Of a DNA stretch of 64,000 bases, positions 15,550 to 22,676 are shown in pieces. The number at the start of each line of letters is the position of its first letter. Position 1 is the stretch's first letter. Location of the stretch: NCBI RefSeq assembly GCF_000257645.1, contig NZ_AJHJ01000016.1, positions 29,897-93,896 on the forward strand, written 5' to 3'. The position numbers and the translations under genes were made by a program. The stretch comes from Serratia sp. M24T3. GTDB taxonomy: Bacteria; Pseudomonadota; Gammaproteobacteria; Enterobacterales; Enterobacteriaceae. Under the pieces are notes generated by a model, which did not search any database, was not told the origin of the DNA, and saw nothing but the letters and a program-made list of their open reading frames with translations.

Positions 15550-15762
15550 TCAGACCTCAACCAGTTTTATCCCTCGCGGAGATTTTGGCTTAATTTTAAC
15601 AGCGCCCTTTCCTTCCATGCGTGCGAGATGCTTTTGAACGTTATTTGGAGCACATCCAATATCACGAGATATTTCGGCACGGGTCGGCGGGAATCCGTTT
15701 TCGTCTCGGAACACACGGATAAAATTGAGAATCCGTTGCTGAATTTCGCTTAACTCTCTCAT
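15550..15762 (-). CDS. LexA-type winged-helix DNA-binding protein without peptidase domain
   Basis: A 70-residue protein equal to the N-terminal DNA-binding domain of LexA alone: LSEIQQRILNFIRVF, GFPPTRAEISRDIG, then APNNVQKHLARMEGKGAV and a final RGIKLV wing. The latent protease half is missing, so DNA damage cannot cleave it. Its ATG overlaps the NinB stop. It could compete for SOS boxes or act on a phage promoter; target unknown. Confidence 0.85.
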   Translation of the reverse strand: MRELSEIQQRILNFIRVFRDENGFPPTRAEISRDIGCAPNNVQKHLARMEGKGAVKIKPKSPRGIKLVEV

Positions 15763-16229
15763 GCAGCCGCCTGTTTATTTTTGTTGGCCTCGCCCCAGCG
15801 CTGCGCCCACTCAATGCGTAGGCGGGACTCTTCGCTAAACCTCACGCCCTGCTCAGTGCCGAACCAGTAAATAGCCTCAATAACTTCGACCATAGGACCG
15901 ACACGCATCTTGCTGGTACGTACACCAAACATGACCACGCCGCCGCCGATACCAGGTGCTGTTCTTTGTTCCTGCTTCTTTGACTTCGCAACAAGAGCCG
16001 TGATCATGTCCTTCCAATCGTCCTCATCGTATTTCTCGCCATACCATACGACTTGCACAGCAAGGTCATGCAGCAGAGGCCACATTTTCTTATTCTGTGA
16101 GAGAGTGCGCTTGGGTGGTGATAATTCAACTTCGAATGGTTTTGAGGGGTCTAGCGGAAGCTGTTTGATCTGGTCGATTAAGGTTTGGCGTATCTGGGAG
16201 TTTCTTAGATAATAATTTTTTTTATCCAT
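15759..16229 (-). CDS. ninB: recombination mediator NinB (Orf)
   Basis: A 156-residue NinB family protein. The family core KRTLSQNKKMWPLLHDLAVQ lies near residue 40, followed by W--ED-WKD--TAL and a GGGVVMFGVRTSKM strand. Lambda Orf binds single-stranded DNA and SSB and helps load the recombinase in place of RecFOR. It opens the nin block and overlaps a 63-residue gene upstream by 8 bases. Confidence 0.93.
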   Translation of the reverse strand: MDKKNYYLRNSQIRQTLIDQIKQLPLDPSKPFEVELSPPKRTLSQNKKMWPLLHDLAVQVVWYGEKYDEDDWKDMITALVAKSKKQEQRTAPGIGGGVVMFGVRTSKMRVGPMVEVIEAIYWFGTEQGVRFSEESRLRIEWAQRWGEANKNKQAAA

Positions 16230-16413
16230 TCTTCCTTCTCAGGGAAGCTTTCAGCATCCGGTCTTGTTCAATAAGCTTCCCTATTAATGCTAATATAAAG
16301 TCGTTTTTTTGATCTGTAGGGCAGATTTCGAACCTTTGAAAAAGGATAAATTCTGGTCTATCAGAATCGGTCAAAATTTTTTGAATATCATTTAATAAAT
16401 AGGATGTATTCAT
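16222..16413 (-). CDS. 63-residue hypothetical protein upstream of ninB
   Basis: Starts MNTSYLLNDIQKILTDSDRP. The ATG at 16413 is chosen because GAGGAT lies 5 bases before it; an in-frame ATG 21 bases earlier lacks a site. Its start codon shares bases with the start codon of the divergent DUF4145 gene (CATG), an unusually tight divergent arrangement. Predicted helical; function unknown. Confidence 0.6.
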   Translation of the reverse strand: MNTSYLLNDIQKILTDSDRPEFILFQRFEICPTDQKNDFILALIGKLIEQDRMLKASLRRKNG

Positions 16414-17062
16414 GGGAATCCTCACATTAGACATAACATGCCCCCACTGTTTAAGAGATAACGCAGTTTTAACAGCATTTGGCGAAACTTTGAAAAATGA
16501 TGGCGTTTTCAGCGTTGGATTTATATGTCGGAGTTGTGCTGAACCGACTGTTGCTAACATTCAGACTAGGAATGGCCAATCTCCTCTAAACAACACTCAA
16601 AATTATGGAGATATATCTGTTCCTGGTAGTGCAATTCTCAGACTTCAAGAGTATTACCCTAAGCACAATGTACCTGCTGCTCCTGACAAAACCCCTATAC
16701 GGGCTGGCAGATTTTTCATCGAAGCCAAAGATAATGTTCAGCGAGGCAACAATGAAACCTCAGTCATGCTTTGTCGCAAAGTTATAGACATAGCTACACG
16801 TGTAATCCTTGGTGAGGAATCAAAAAAAGAGCAGTTATCACAGCGTATCGCAATGTTATTTGGAAAAGGTTTGATAACTGAGCAAATGAAAGACTGGGCA
16901 CATATTGTCCGTATTGACTCAAATGGTGCAGTTCATTCAGACGAAGAGTTTTCCAAGGATGAAGCTGATGAAATGATCGGTTTCACAGAGGTATTCCTGA
17001 TTTATTCCTTTACACTGCCAGCGATGGTGGAAGCTAAAAAACTCACCCATAAAGCTGAATAA
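16412..17062 (+). CDS. DUF4145 protein with N-terminal zinc finger, prophage cargo
   Basis: A 216-residue protein. The N-terminus has CPHC (10-13) and CRSC (39-42), a zinc-ribbon pair. The C-terminal half, GNNETSVMLCRKVIDIATRVILGE through IDSNGAVHSDEEFSKDEADEM (shown in part), is the DUF4145 helical domain found alone and fused to restriction and other defence enzymes. It is the only plus-strand gene in the pR block from cro to Q, is A/T-richer than its neighbours, and has an inverted repeat after its stop. These point to a recently added cargo gene with its own expression. An anti-phage role is inferred, not shown. Confidence 0.8.
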   Translation: MGILTLDITCPHCLRDNAVLTAFGETLKNDGVFSVGFICRSCAEPTVANIQTRNGQSPLNNTQNYGDISVPGSAILRLQEYYPKHNVPAAPDKTPIRAGRFFIEAKDNVQRGNNETSVMLCRKVIDIATRVILGEESKKEQLSQRIAMLFGKGLITEQMKDWAHIVRIDSNGAVHSDEEFSKDEADEMIGFTEVFLIYSFTLPAMVEAKKLTHKAE

Positions 17063-17088
17063 TTAATGTCAAATCTTCACTGAATACA

Positions 17089-17137
17089 TGATCCAGATCG
17101 GATGTTATATCTAGAAGTAGTAAAACGATCTGGATCA
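17089..17137. repeat. perfect 12-bp inverted repeat after the DUF4145 gene
   Basis: TGATCCAGATCG and CGATCTGGATCA form a perfect stem with a 25-base spacer, 27 bases after the stop. It is followed by ATTTTCTC, so it may be a weak terminator; the long spacer would equally fit a protein-binding site. Confidence 0.75.
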
Positions 17138-17269
17138 ATTTTCTCAAACTTTTGACCCAACTTAAAAAAATCAACTAAATCATTGTATTAAAAGTCTTTA
17201 TTAATTAAACCTTCAGCCAGCTGGCAAGAGTCTTCAACCGTATGTAGTGGGACTCAGCAATTAAATCTA

Positions 17270-17695
17270 CTAAATATCCCTCTTAAGGTAGCGACGGTCT
17301 GATGAAGATGACTGGGGACTTTCTTTACAGATTTTCGCAGCTATCGCCTGATCAGTCCGCATAAAGTGACCATTTTTGAAAAGCTGATAAACGGTACCCA
17401 GTGATCCAAAACGGTTTTTGGTAACGATGATTTCAGCGTATGGCGCCGCAGGACTTTCAGGCTCATACACGCCTTCGCGATAAAGCATGTAAATTCCGTC
17501 AGCGTCCTGCTCGATACTTCCACCATCGCGCAGATCGGAGTTAACCGGCCAGTGTTTATCTAATCGCGACTTTGGCACTGTAAGACTAATTCCCATATCA
17601 CCAGCTTTCTTGATCAAAGCATTAAGCGGCTTGTTTAGCGCTCTGGCTATCACAGGTGCCGGAACCTTGCCGCCTAGGCGAGTCTCATTTTGCAT
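17270..17695 (-). CDS. DnaB C-terminal-domain-like small protein
   Basis: A 141-residue protein. Residues 54-120 follow the end of the DnaB helicase domain encoded just upstream: DLRDGGSIEQDADGIYMLYR against DLRESGAIEQDADVIIFPYR, then AEIIV-K-R-G--GTVY. It has no Walker A and so no ATPase of its own. The N-terminal 50 residues are unrelated to DnaB and basic. GGAGGTGAGTG precedes the ATG, which overlaps the DnaB stop. It could be a partner that joins or caps the helicase ring. Confidence 0.7.
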   Translation of the reverse strand: MQNETRLGGKVPAPVIARALNKPLNALIKKAGDMGISLTVPKSRLDKHWPVNSDLRDGGSIEQDADGIYMLYREGVYEPESPAAPYAEIIVTKNRFGSLGTVYQLFKNGHFMRTDQAIAAKICKESPQSSSSDRRYLKRDI

Positions 17696-19044
17696 CACTC
17701 ACCTCCTCGCCATGAATTACTGTCACTACGATTGTTGGTGTTTTCTGCGTAACGCTTGGCAGCTTCGGCCTGCTCGATATTGACGAAGTGTCCCCTGCTC
17801 CAGCCCATGTAAAAGGTTTTTGGCTGTCCAGAGCGATACTTTCCAATGATGATTTCAGCGATCCCCTTCATATCACTGTTTTCGTTATAAACCTCATCGC
17901 GGTAAGGAAAAATTATTACGTCCGCATCCTGCTCAATAGCCCCTGACTCTCTTAGATCCCCCATCGTAGGGCGCTTTTCAGAGCGGGACTCGACACCGCG
18001 ATTAAGCTGAGAAAGTAGAATCACAGGGACTTTATTCCTCAAACAGAACTGTTTAAGTTTTCGTGTGATTTCTGCAATGGCCAAATCAGAACGCTCAGCC
18101 TTTGGCTTGGGGATAAGTTGCAGGTAGTCGATAGCTAGGAAACTAAGCCCATCGTCATCCATGTTCATGCGTTCAGCATGTGCAATGATTTCTTCAACCG
18201 TGAATGATCCATCGATTACGTAATTATTTTCATCCAACAGGGTTCCAGTTGCCGTCGTCAAGCGCGTGTAATGCTCCTGGCTCATATCCAATGGGTTGCG
18301 TAGCGTTCTAATTGAAAGCCCTGCACGGTCAGCAACGTGACGTTCCACCACTTGCATATCTGACATTTCCATAGAAATAATCAGACCTTTTCCACGCTGC
18401 CGACCTATAGAATTGGCAATATTTATAGTCAACTCTGTCTTACCCATGCCTGGTCTGCCAGCAATGATTATCAGGTCTGTCCTATCAAATCCTCCGTACT
18501 CTTCGTCCACTGGGAGTATCCCAGTTTTTAGATACAAACCTGACTCTGAACCCTGCATGCGCTTTTCAAGTACCTGCATGTAGTCATCAAGCATGTCCCC
18601 TATACGGCGCGGAAGTTTGTCGTTGGTTTCAAACTGAAGCTTAGAGAGCATGCCGGTGACTTGCGCTAGGCGTTCATTAAGGTCGTGGCTTGACGACCCT
18701 CTCAGTAATTCTACCGCCCGTAGCAGGCTCTCTTCTCCCTGGCGAAGCATCCAGCACTGGCGCACTTTCTTTGCCCATGCCTTGATGTTCGCAGCGGAGA
18801 CACAGCGAGCTGAAATATCCAGAACGAAGTTTTTCGTCTCCGGCTCAACGCCATCCTGAACAGTGAATATATCTACTGGCTCAGCCTTGATGAGCAAGGC
18901 GCGGATCACCTTGTACATGCTACGCAGATGGAAATTTAGAAAGGCTTCATCAGGAAGCTTACCGATGATGTCGCGGCAGTCGATATGGTCTCCCTTAAGC
19001 ATCATGGAGCCGATCAGTTGCTCCTCAAAATCATAACTTTCCAT
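17695..19044 (-). CDS. DnaB-like replicative helicase (P-analogue)
   Basis: A 449-residue DnaB family helicase from ATG 19044, preceded by AGGAGG. The N-terminal domain covers about residues 1-105. The RecA-like domain has Walker A GRPGMGKT at 196-203, Walker B FLAIDYLQL near 305, and the Arg-finger area KYRSGQPKTFYMGWSRGHF. It brings its own helicase to the phage origin as P22 gp12 does, in place of lambda P which borrows the host enzyme. It follows the O-like gene with 1 base between. Confidence 0.95.
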   Translation of the reverse strand: MESYDFEEQLIGSMMLKGDHIDCRDIIGKLPDEAFLNFHLRSMYKVIRALLIKAEPVDIFTVQDGVEPETKNFVLDISARCVSAANIKAWAKKVRQCWMLRQGEESLLRAVELLRGSSSHDLNERLAQVTGMLSKLQFETNDKLPRRIGDMLDDYMQVLEKRMQGSESGLYLKTGILPVDEEYGGFDRTDLIIIAGRPGMGKTELTINIANSIGRQRGKGLIISMEMSDMQVVERHVADRAGLSIRTLRNPLDMSQEHYTRLTTATGTLLDENNYVIDGSFTVEEIIAHAERMNMDDDGLSFLAIDYLQLIPKPKAERSDLAIAEITRKLKQFCLRNKVPVILLSQLNRGVESRSEKRPTMGDLRESGAIEQDADVIIFPYRDEVYNENSDMKGIAEIIIGKYRSGQPKTFYMGWSRGHFVNIEQAEAAKRYAENTNNRSDSNSWRGGE

Positions 19045-19045
19045 G

Positions 19046-19978
19046 CTAATCCTCCTGGCTAATGATTGGGTCAATGATGCGTTGGGTCAGTGCCGTGCTG
19101 ATCCCGTATTTTTTTCCAGCTGGGTTATCTCCCAACGCGTAGGGGGAAGGCGTATATCCAAATTCGATATAGCCGTTGATGAACGTATCGATGTCTACGG
19201 GATTCCGCTTAGTTTGCTTGCAGTGCCGTAAGTGTGATTCATACAGGCGCTTAATGCCTTTCTCGGTGGAAATGCTGATACTGGTGATGCGTGGAAGTCC
19301 ATGCTTCTTAGCTTTGCAGTTCCAAGTATCTTGGAAGCGCTCACGGTCGAATGTGAATTTGGATGCTGCCTGTTTTTTGGGTTTAGTTTCTTCCTGCTCG
19401 ACAAAACCCCCCTCTGGGGATTTAGGGGGATCTTTTAATTCTTGTTTAAATACATTCTTGTTCTGTTTGACCTGATTAGTTACCAGCTTTGTTACCTGAC
19501 CTGCCTCGGAAGCCGCGCTACCACTGGGTTTGTTTGTTACCTCGTTAGTTACTTTGTTTGTTACCTCAAAATCAGCCTGATAATCGGCATAATTTAGGAT
19601 GGTAATCAGCGTTCCATGGCGGCTTCCTGAGTAGCTAATCATCTTCTCTTTTACGAAAAAATCCAGCATGCCACGAACCTGTTTTGCCGTCTTCTCTTCC
19701 CCTTTTGAGTCGAGCAACTTACGGCACATGATGCTAATTTTGGTTACCATCTGCCCGCGAGATAAATCCCATTTCACTCCGTCAAAGATAATACTACGCG
19801 GCTTGTGAGTGGCACCGCCAATCAGGTGAACCCATAGGGCTAACTTCGCGTAATCTCTTGCCCAATCCGTGGTAAGAGCACTCCTGAATAGAGCGAAATG
19901 CCCTAACTTCTGGTTCTCCATCCGTGAACTCCTGAGAGCGGCTTGCTCTCCGAAATCTGCATAGGCTACGTTACTCAT
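19046..19978 (-). CDS. phage replication initiation protein (O-like)
   Basis: A 310-residue protein from ATG 19978. The N-terminal part (GHFALFRSALTTDWARDYAKLALWVHL, shown by its ends, then WDLSRGQMVTKISIMCRKLL) is a winged-helix replication-protein domain. A low-complexity linker VTNKVTNEVTNK is encoded by iteron-like DNA repeats, as in lambda O where the origin lies inside the gene. The C-terminal part (DRERFQDTWNCKAKKHGLPRI onward in part) probably contacts the helicase. It overlaps a 53-residue gene upstream by 8 bases. Confidence 0.85.
   Translation of the reverse strand: MSNVAYADFGEQAALRSSRMENQKLGHFALFRSALTTDWARDYAKLALWVHLIGGATHKPRSIIFDGVKWDLSRGQMVTKISIMCRKLLDSKGEEKTAKQVRGMLDFFVKEKMISYSGSRHGTLITILNYADYQADFEVTNKVTNEVTNKPSGSAASEAGQVTKLVTNQVKQNKNVFKQELKDPPKSPEGGFVEQEETKPKKQAASKFTFDRERFQDTWNCKAKKHGLPRITSISISTEKGIKRLYESHLRHCKQTKRNPVDIDTFINGYIEFGYTPSPYALGDNPAGKKYGISTALTQRIIDPIISQED
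19474..19567. other. candidate phage replication origin (iterons inside the O-like gene)
   Basis: A perfect 15-base direct repeat, TTTGTTTGTTACCTC, occurs at 19529 and 19553 (24-base spacing). Related GTTAC copies lie at 19479, 19492 and 19547. Five GTTAC(C/T) elements in under 100 bases within the linker of the initiator gene match the lambda ori design. Confidence 0.6.
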
Positions 19979-20132
19979 CTGGTCGCCCCTTAGGCTTGAA
20001 ACTGCGGAATATCTCCGCAAATCGTTTGCCGGCAGCGGGGTTGTCCATGCATGTCATAACGAATTCATCTGGAAGCGCAGCCCTCTGCTGTGTTCTTTCA
20101 TTGGGCTGGCGTGTTTTTCTTTTTTGATGCAT
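19971..20132 (-). CDS. 53-residue hypothetical protein upstream of the O-like gene
   Basis: Codes MHQKRKTRQPNERTQQRAAL, then PDEFVMTCMDNPAAGKRFAE and a basic end. CAGGAGTAATT precedes the ATG. The stop overlaps the O-like start by 8 bases, so it is probably coupled to the initiator. It is very basic at its N-terminus; function unknown. Confidence 0.7.
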   Translation of the reverse strand: MHQKRKTRQPNERTQQRAALPDEFVMTCMDNPAAGKRFAEIFRSFKPKGRPDE

Positions 20133-20183
20133 AATTACTCCTGTGTATTTGCTCAGTTAAAGCAGCATTATGGTTTGTTCTTA

Positions 20184-20219
20184 AGCCCCATCTGTTCCCG
20201 CGGTTGGGGCTTTTCTTTT
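20184..20219 (+). terminator. plus-strand terminator resembling the oop terminator
   Basis: A GCCCC/GGGGC stem around ATCTGTTCCCGCGGTT, followed by TTTTCTTTT. Its sequence resembles the oop-like terminator 290 bases further on, including a shared ATGGT...TTCC(C/A)GCGGT pattern. No plus-strand gene is found before it. Confidence 0.65.
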
Positions 20220-20412
20220 AAAACAGCGAAAGTGTGCCGACCGTTTTTCTGGCTCGGGTTTTCTTCGCTGGCTTCTCGTCTTTCGTGGCGTTAGTTTCTG
20301 CCCACACTCTTGCTCGATATAAGCAGTCATCAAACATCGCTCCCTTCTTGCTTGAGTTTTCTGCTCTTTTGCATATATAATTACCCTTGTGATTAGCCTG
20401 TACTGATTGCAT
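20218..20412 (-). CDS. 64-residue hypothetical protein between cII and O
   Basis: Starts MQSVQANHKGNYICKRAENS and ends in a basic KKTRARKTVGTLSLF. There is no good ribosome-binding site. It lies between two plus-strand terminators. The middle (KKGAMFDDCLYRARVWAETN) looks like a folded helix. Family unknown. Confidence 0.5.
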   Translation of the reverse strand: MQSVQANHKGNYICKRAENSSKKGAMFDDCLYRARVWAETNATKDEKPAKKTRARKTVGTLSLF

Positions 20413-20429
20413 TCAATACGCTGTAATGA

Positions 20430-20506
20430 TTTGAAAAACCAAGGTCTCCTCAGAAACCCATGGTGATTTGTGAAGCCTCTACCGTTCCAGCGGTCGGGGC
20501 TTTTTT
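20430..20506 (+). ncRNA. oop: oop-like antisense RNA to cII
   Basis: On the plus strand, TCCTCAGAAACCCATGGTGA resembles lambda oop (CCTCAGAACTCCAT...), and it ends in a GCCTCTACCG/CGGTCGGGGC hairpin with TTTTTT and ATTG as in lambda. It covers the last 57 bases of cII in antisense. In lambda, OOP pairs with cII mRNA and triggers its cleavage by RNase III. The 5' end is estimated; the promoter is not clear. Confidence 0.75.
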
Positions 20507-20749
20507 ATTGCCTACCGCCTTAAACGCTTCCTGAATTACCCTACCAAGCGGACTAACCTCTGCCGCCATTCGAGCGATACAGAACACTGTGGCGATATCC
20601 CGCCAGTTCATTCGGCTTACCTTCGATTCATGCCAGCCTGCTAAATCTGCGAACTTACGCCCAGTTACCTGAGAGATGGTGAGAAGGAGATCGGTTTCTG
20701 CACGATCAATTTCTCGCTGAGTCGGCTTGCTGTAGTTTGCGTGTTCCAT
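20450..20749 (-). CDS. cII: CII-family transcriptional activator
   Basis: A 99-residue protein with the CII layout: N-terminal helices, an HTH around ADLAGWHESKVSRMNWRD, the SPLGRVIQEAF helix and a final ASQITMGF that mirrors the lambda EQIQMEF end. CII activates the establishment promoter of cI and the int promoter and favours lysogeny. It lies downstream of cro and nutR and its 3' end is covered by an oop-like RNA. Confidence 0.9.
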   Translation of the reverse strand: MEHANYSKPTQREIDRAETDLLLTISQVTGRKFADLAGWHESKVSRMNWRDIATVFCIARMAAEVSPLGRVIQEAFKAVGNKKAPTAGTVEASQITMGF

Positions 20750-20831
20750 GCGTAATACTTCCGTTGTTGGTTAGTTGTGTGTTTGCGTGATCAGCCCGTG
20801 GGGATGACCACAGTGGATTTATTCTTCGGGT

Positions 20832-20845
20832 GCACTTTTCAGTGC
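20832..20845 (-). promoter_or_regulatory. nutR boxB hairpin
   Basis: Minus-strand GCACT-GAAA-AGTGC, a perfect 5-bp stem with a GAAA tetraloop, between cro and cII. It is preceded by CAATCGA. The same core (CAATCGAGC then G/A CTGAAAAGTGC in effect) recurs upstream of the N gene, so it is the likely N-protein RNA site. Confidence 0.8.
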
Positions 20846-20866
20846 TCGATTGGTGAGCGGGGGTGC

Positions 20867-21100
20867 TTAGGCTGCTGTTGCGCGTACCTTCGCGAAAACT
20901 AGGTTTTCTTTGGTTACCGGATCGATAGCGGAAAATTCTTTAGTTGCAGCTTCAATCTGCTTTGCCTTTCCCGGTGAGGCGCGACGAAATCCATATGCGA
21001 TTTGGTCGAGGTAACCAACTGAGGTATTTGCGAGGATGGCGAGCTTTAACCATTCATCAGAGCTAGCTTCCTTTCTCCATCGGAGCAAATCGTTGTTCAT
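20867..21100 (-). CDS. cro: Cro/YdaS-type repressor
   Basis: A 77-residue DNA-binding protein: WRKEASSDEWLKLAILANTSVGYLDQIAYG holds the helix-turn-helix and RRASPGKAKQIEAATKEF the next helices. It is the first gene from pR and directly opposes CI. Cro-class proteins bind the shared operators in the lytic phase and shut off cI. Confidence 0.88.
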   Translation of the reverse strand: MNNDLLRWRKEASSDEWLKLAILANTSVGYLDQIAYGFRRASPGKAKQIEAATKEFSAIDPVTKENLVFAKVRATAA

Positions 21101-21130
21101 GGTCTTGTCCTCTTGGTTATTTCAAAGGCA

Positions 21131-21198
21131 AGTTTATCTTTATGATAAATTTACTGCAACCGATATTTATCAATTTGCATATTTATCGCATTGCTAAA
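21131..21198. promoter_or_regulatory. OR operator region and promoter pR
   Basis: Three 17-base operator-like sites: TTTATCTTTATGATAAA at 21133 (near-perfect), a weaker TTTATC half-site copy at 21166, and TTTATCGCATTGCTAAA at 21182. A minus-strand promoter TTGCAG, 17 bases, TAAACT (-35 at 21154-21159, -10 at 21131-21136) overlaps the first site, so CI binding there would block pR. The region lies between divergent cro and cI. Confidence 0.8.
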
Positions 21199-21216
21199 TA
21201 GTGTAAAAATTGGCAA

Positions 21217-21903
21217 ATGGAAACTAAAGACATCAGGCGAGCGAATCTTGCAGCCTTATTAAAAGATCACCTCGACAAACACTCAGAATCCACTAGGGCT
21301 GAGTTTGCTGTTTTATGCGGTTTGCTTCCGGCTCAGTTAAGCCAGTTGACCGGGGAGAAATCTTTTAGAAATATTGGCGGGAATCTAGCGAGAAAGATTG
21401 AAGCTTCACTTAAACTTCCTAACGGATGGCTTGATACGCTTCAAAGCGGAACCTCAGAAAATACATCTAATGTTTCTTACGTTGGAGTAAAGGAAAGTAA
21501 AGGGCAGTACCCACTCATTAGCTGGGTAAGCGCTGGTTGCTGGCTGGAGGCGGTAGAGCCTTACCGGAAGGATGAGATTGATATATGGCCTGAAACTACC
21601 GTTGACGCTAGCGAAAACTCGTTCTGGTTGCGCGTTAAAGGGGACTCTATGACCGCACCTGCTGGCTTCACGGTGCCAGAAGGGATGATTATCCTTGTTG
21701 ACCCTGATCGGGAGGCAATCAGTGGAAAATTGGTTGTTGCTAAGCTTGAGAGCGATAACGAAGCCACATTTAAGCAGTACATGGTTGATGCGGGTAGAAA
21801 GTATTTAAAAGCCCTTAACCCACACCACCCGCCTACTATTATCAACGGTAATTGCAAAATCATTGGCGTAGTTGTCGATATCAAGTGGGAGCAGATCCCT
21901 TAA
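21217..21903 (+). CDS. cI: CI-type prophage repressor, S24 peptidase family
   Basis: A 228-residue repressor. Residues 5-75 form an HTH region (AEFAVLCGLLPAQLSQLTG). The C-terminal LexA/S24 domain has the Ala106-Gly107 self-cleavage site in WVSAGCW, nucleophile Ser144 in GDSM and Lys176 in VVAK. RecA-stimulated cleavage would induce the prophage. There is no clear ribosome-binding site before the ATG, as for lambda cI from its leaderless maintenance transcript. Confidence 0.95.
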   Translation: METKDIRRANLAALLKDHLDKHSESTRAEFAVLCGLLPAQLSQLTGEKSFRNIGGNLARKIEASLKLPNGWLDTLQSGTSENTSNVSYVGVKESKGQYPLISWVSAGCWLEAVEPYRKDEIDIWPETTVDASENSFWLRVKGDSMTAPAGFTVPEGMIILVDPDREAISGKLVVAKLESDNEATFKQYMVDAGRKYLKALNPHHPPTIINGNCKIIGVVVDIKWEQIP

Positions 21904-21911
21904 GGCTCAGT

Positions 21912-21927
21912 GGCCTGAAGAGACGTT
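21912..21927 (+). repeat. intergenic motif GGCCTGAAGAGACGTT, copy 1
   Basis: Lies 26 bases before the start of the 32-residue membrane peptide gene. Two further copies follow at 22235 and 22617. Confidence 0.75.
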
Positions 21928-21952
21928 CCTCTAACAGAAGGATTTGCACAAA

Positions 21953-22051
21953 ATGAAATTTAGATTCCTACCTCCAGTCATCGTACTTCTTGGTGCGGCA
22001 GGCTTCATGATCTGGTTCTTTGCGAGTGGTGGGGCTGCTCACGGTGGGTGA
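21953..22051 (+). CDS. 32-residue single-span membrane peptide
   Basis: Codes MKFRFLPPVIVLLGAAGFMI then WFFASGGAAHGG. A basic start, one membrane helix and a Gly/His tail predict an inner-membrane peptide. An AGAAGGA lies before the ATG. It is the first gene after cI on the same strand and may be co-transcribed with it. Confidence 0.65.
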   Translation: MKFRFLPPVIVLLGAAGFMIWFFASGGAAHGG

Positions 22052-22074
22052 TAACTAATCCTAGATAAGGTTAT

Positions 22075-22164
22075 ATGACTATGAAAAGAACTTTGATAAT
22101 TGGCTATATGTCGTTTATTTCAATGGCTTTAATTGTTGCCCTTATCGAGGGTGCTAGGTCATAA
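22075..22164 (+). CDS. 29-residue single-span membrane peptide
   Basis: Codes MTMKRTLIIGYMSFISMALI then VALIEGARS. AAGG lies 4 bases before the first ATG; the second ATG two codons on is possible. One membrane helix. It is paired with the 32-residue peptide gene 23 bases upstream. Confidence 0.6.
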   Translation: MTMKRTLIIGYMSFISMALIVALIEGARS

Positions 22165-22234
22165 GTTTCAAAATAAACAGTAGCAATCAAGAGTGGAGAG
22201 GCTCTGGTTGATAGGAGCTGTGTCACAGGGATGT

Positions 22235-22251
22235 GGTTTGAGGAGACGTTT
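22235..22251 (+). repeat. intergenic motif, copy 2 (GGTTTGAGGAGACGTTT)
   Basis: A diverged copy 23 bases before the DUF3024 start codon. Confidence 0.7.
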
Positions 22252-22274
22252 GATTAGTACATTAAGGAGAAGGT

Positions 22275-22616
22275 ATGGCATTTAACGACTTAGAATTTCA
22301 CGCGATTAAAAAAGAAGTGGAAGTGTTCGTTGAAAGCATTCGGCCTCCTGTACACATCAGGGATGGACTGGATATCGTCTTCACTATTGATGACCAGTCA
22401 ATCGAAATAGGTGAAAAACGCCCTGTCTGGAGAGGCGAGCCGGGCGAGTTTTCTGTTCTCGCATCGGTAAAAATAACCTACGTTCGCACGGGGAGTGAAT
22501 GGAAACTCTACTGGATGCGTGCGAGTGAGAGGTGGGAGCTTTATCAGACAGTCGATACGCTTACCGAAGCGCTTGAGATAGTCCGCGCTGATACTCATTG
22601 CTGCTTCTTTGGGTGA
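22275..22616 (+). CDS. DUF3024 family protein
   Basis: A 113-residue protein showing the DUF3024 pattern: VHIRDGLDIVFTIDDQSIEI, EKRPVW, then VKITYVRTGSEWKLYWMRAS and the terminal CCFFG. DUF3024 proteins are small, soluble and of unknown function. An AAGGAGAAGG site precedes the ATG. It lies in the immunity region behind cI, where lambda carries rexAB, so expression in the lysogen is likely. Confidence 0.88.
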   Translation: MAFNDLEFHAIKKEVEVFVESIRPPVHIRDGLDIVFTIDDQSIEIGEKRPVWRGEPGEFSVLASVKITYVRTGSEWKLYWMRASERWELYQTVDTLTEALEIVRADTHCCFFG

Positions 22617-22633
22617 GGCCTGAAGAGACGTTT
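22617..22633 (+). repeat. intergenic motif GGCCTGAAGAGACGTTT, copy 3
   Basis: Begins at the DUF3024 stop codon and lies 44 bases before the next start. Sixteen bases are identical to copy 1. Confidence 0.75.
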
Positions 22634-22676
22634 GGGTGATTTTACAGTATTAATATATTTCTGTTAAGGGATTAAA

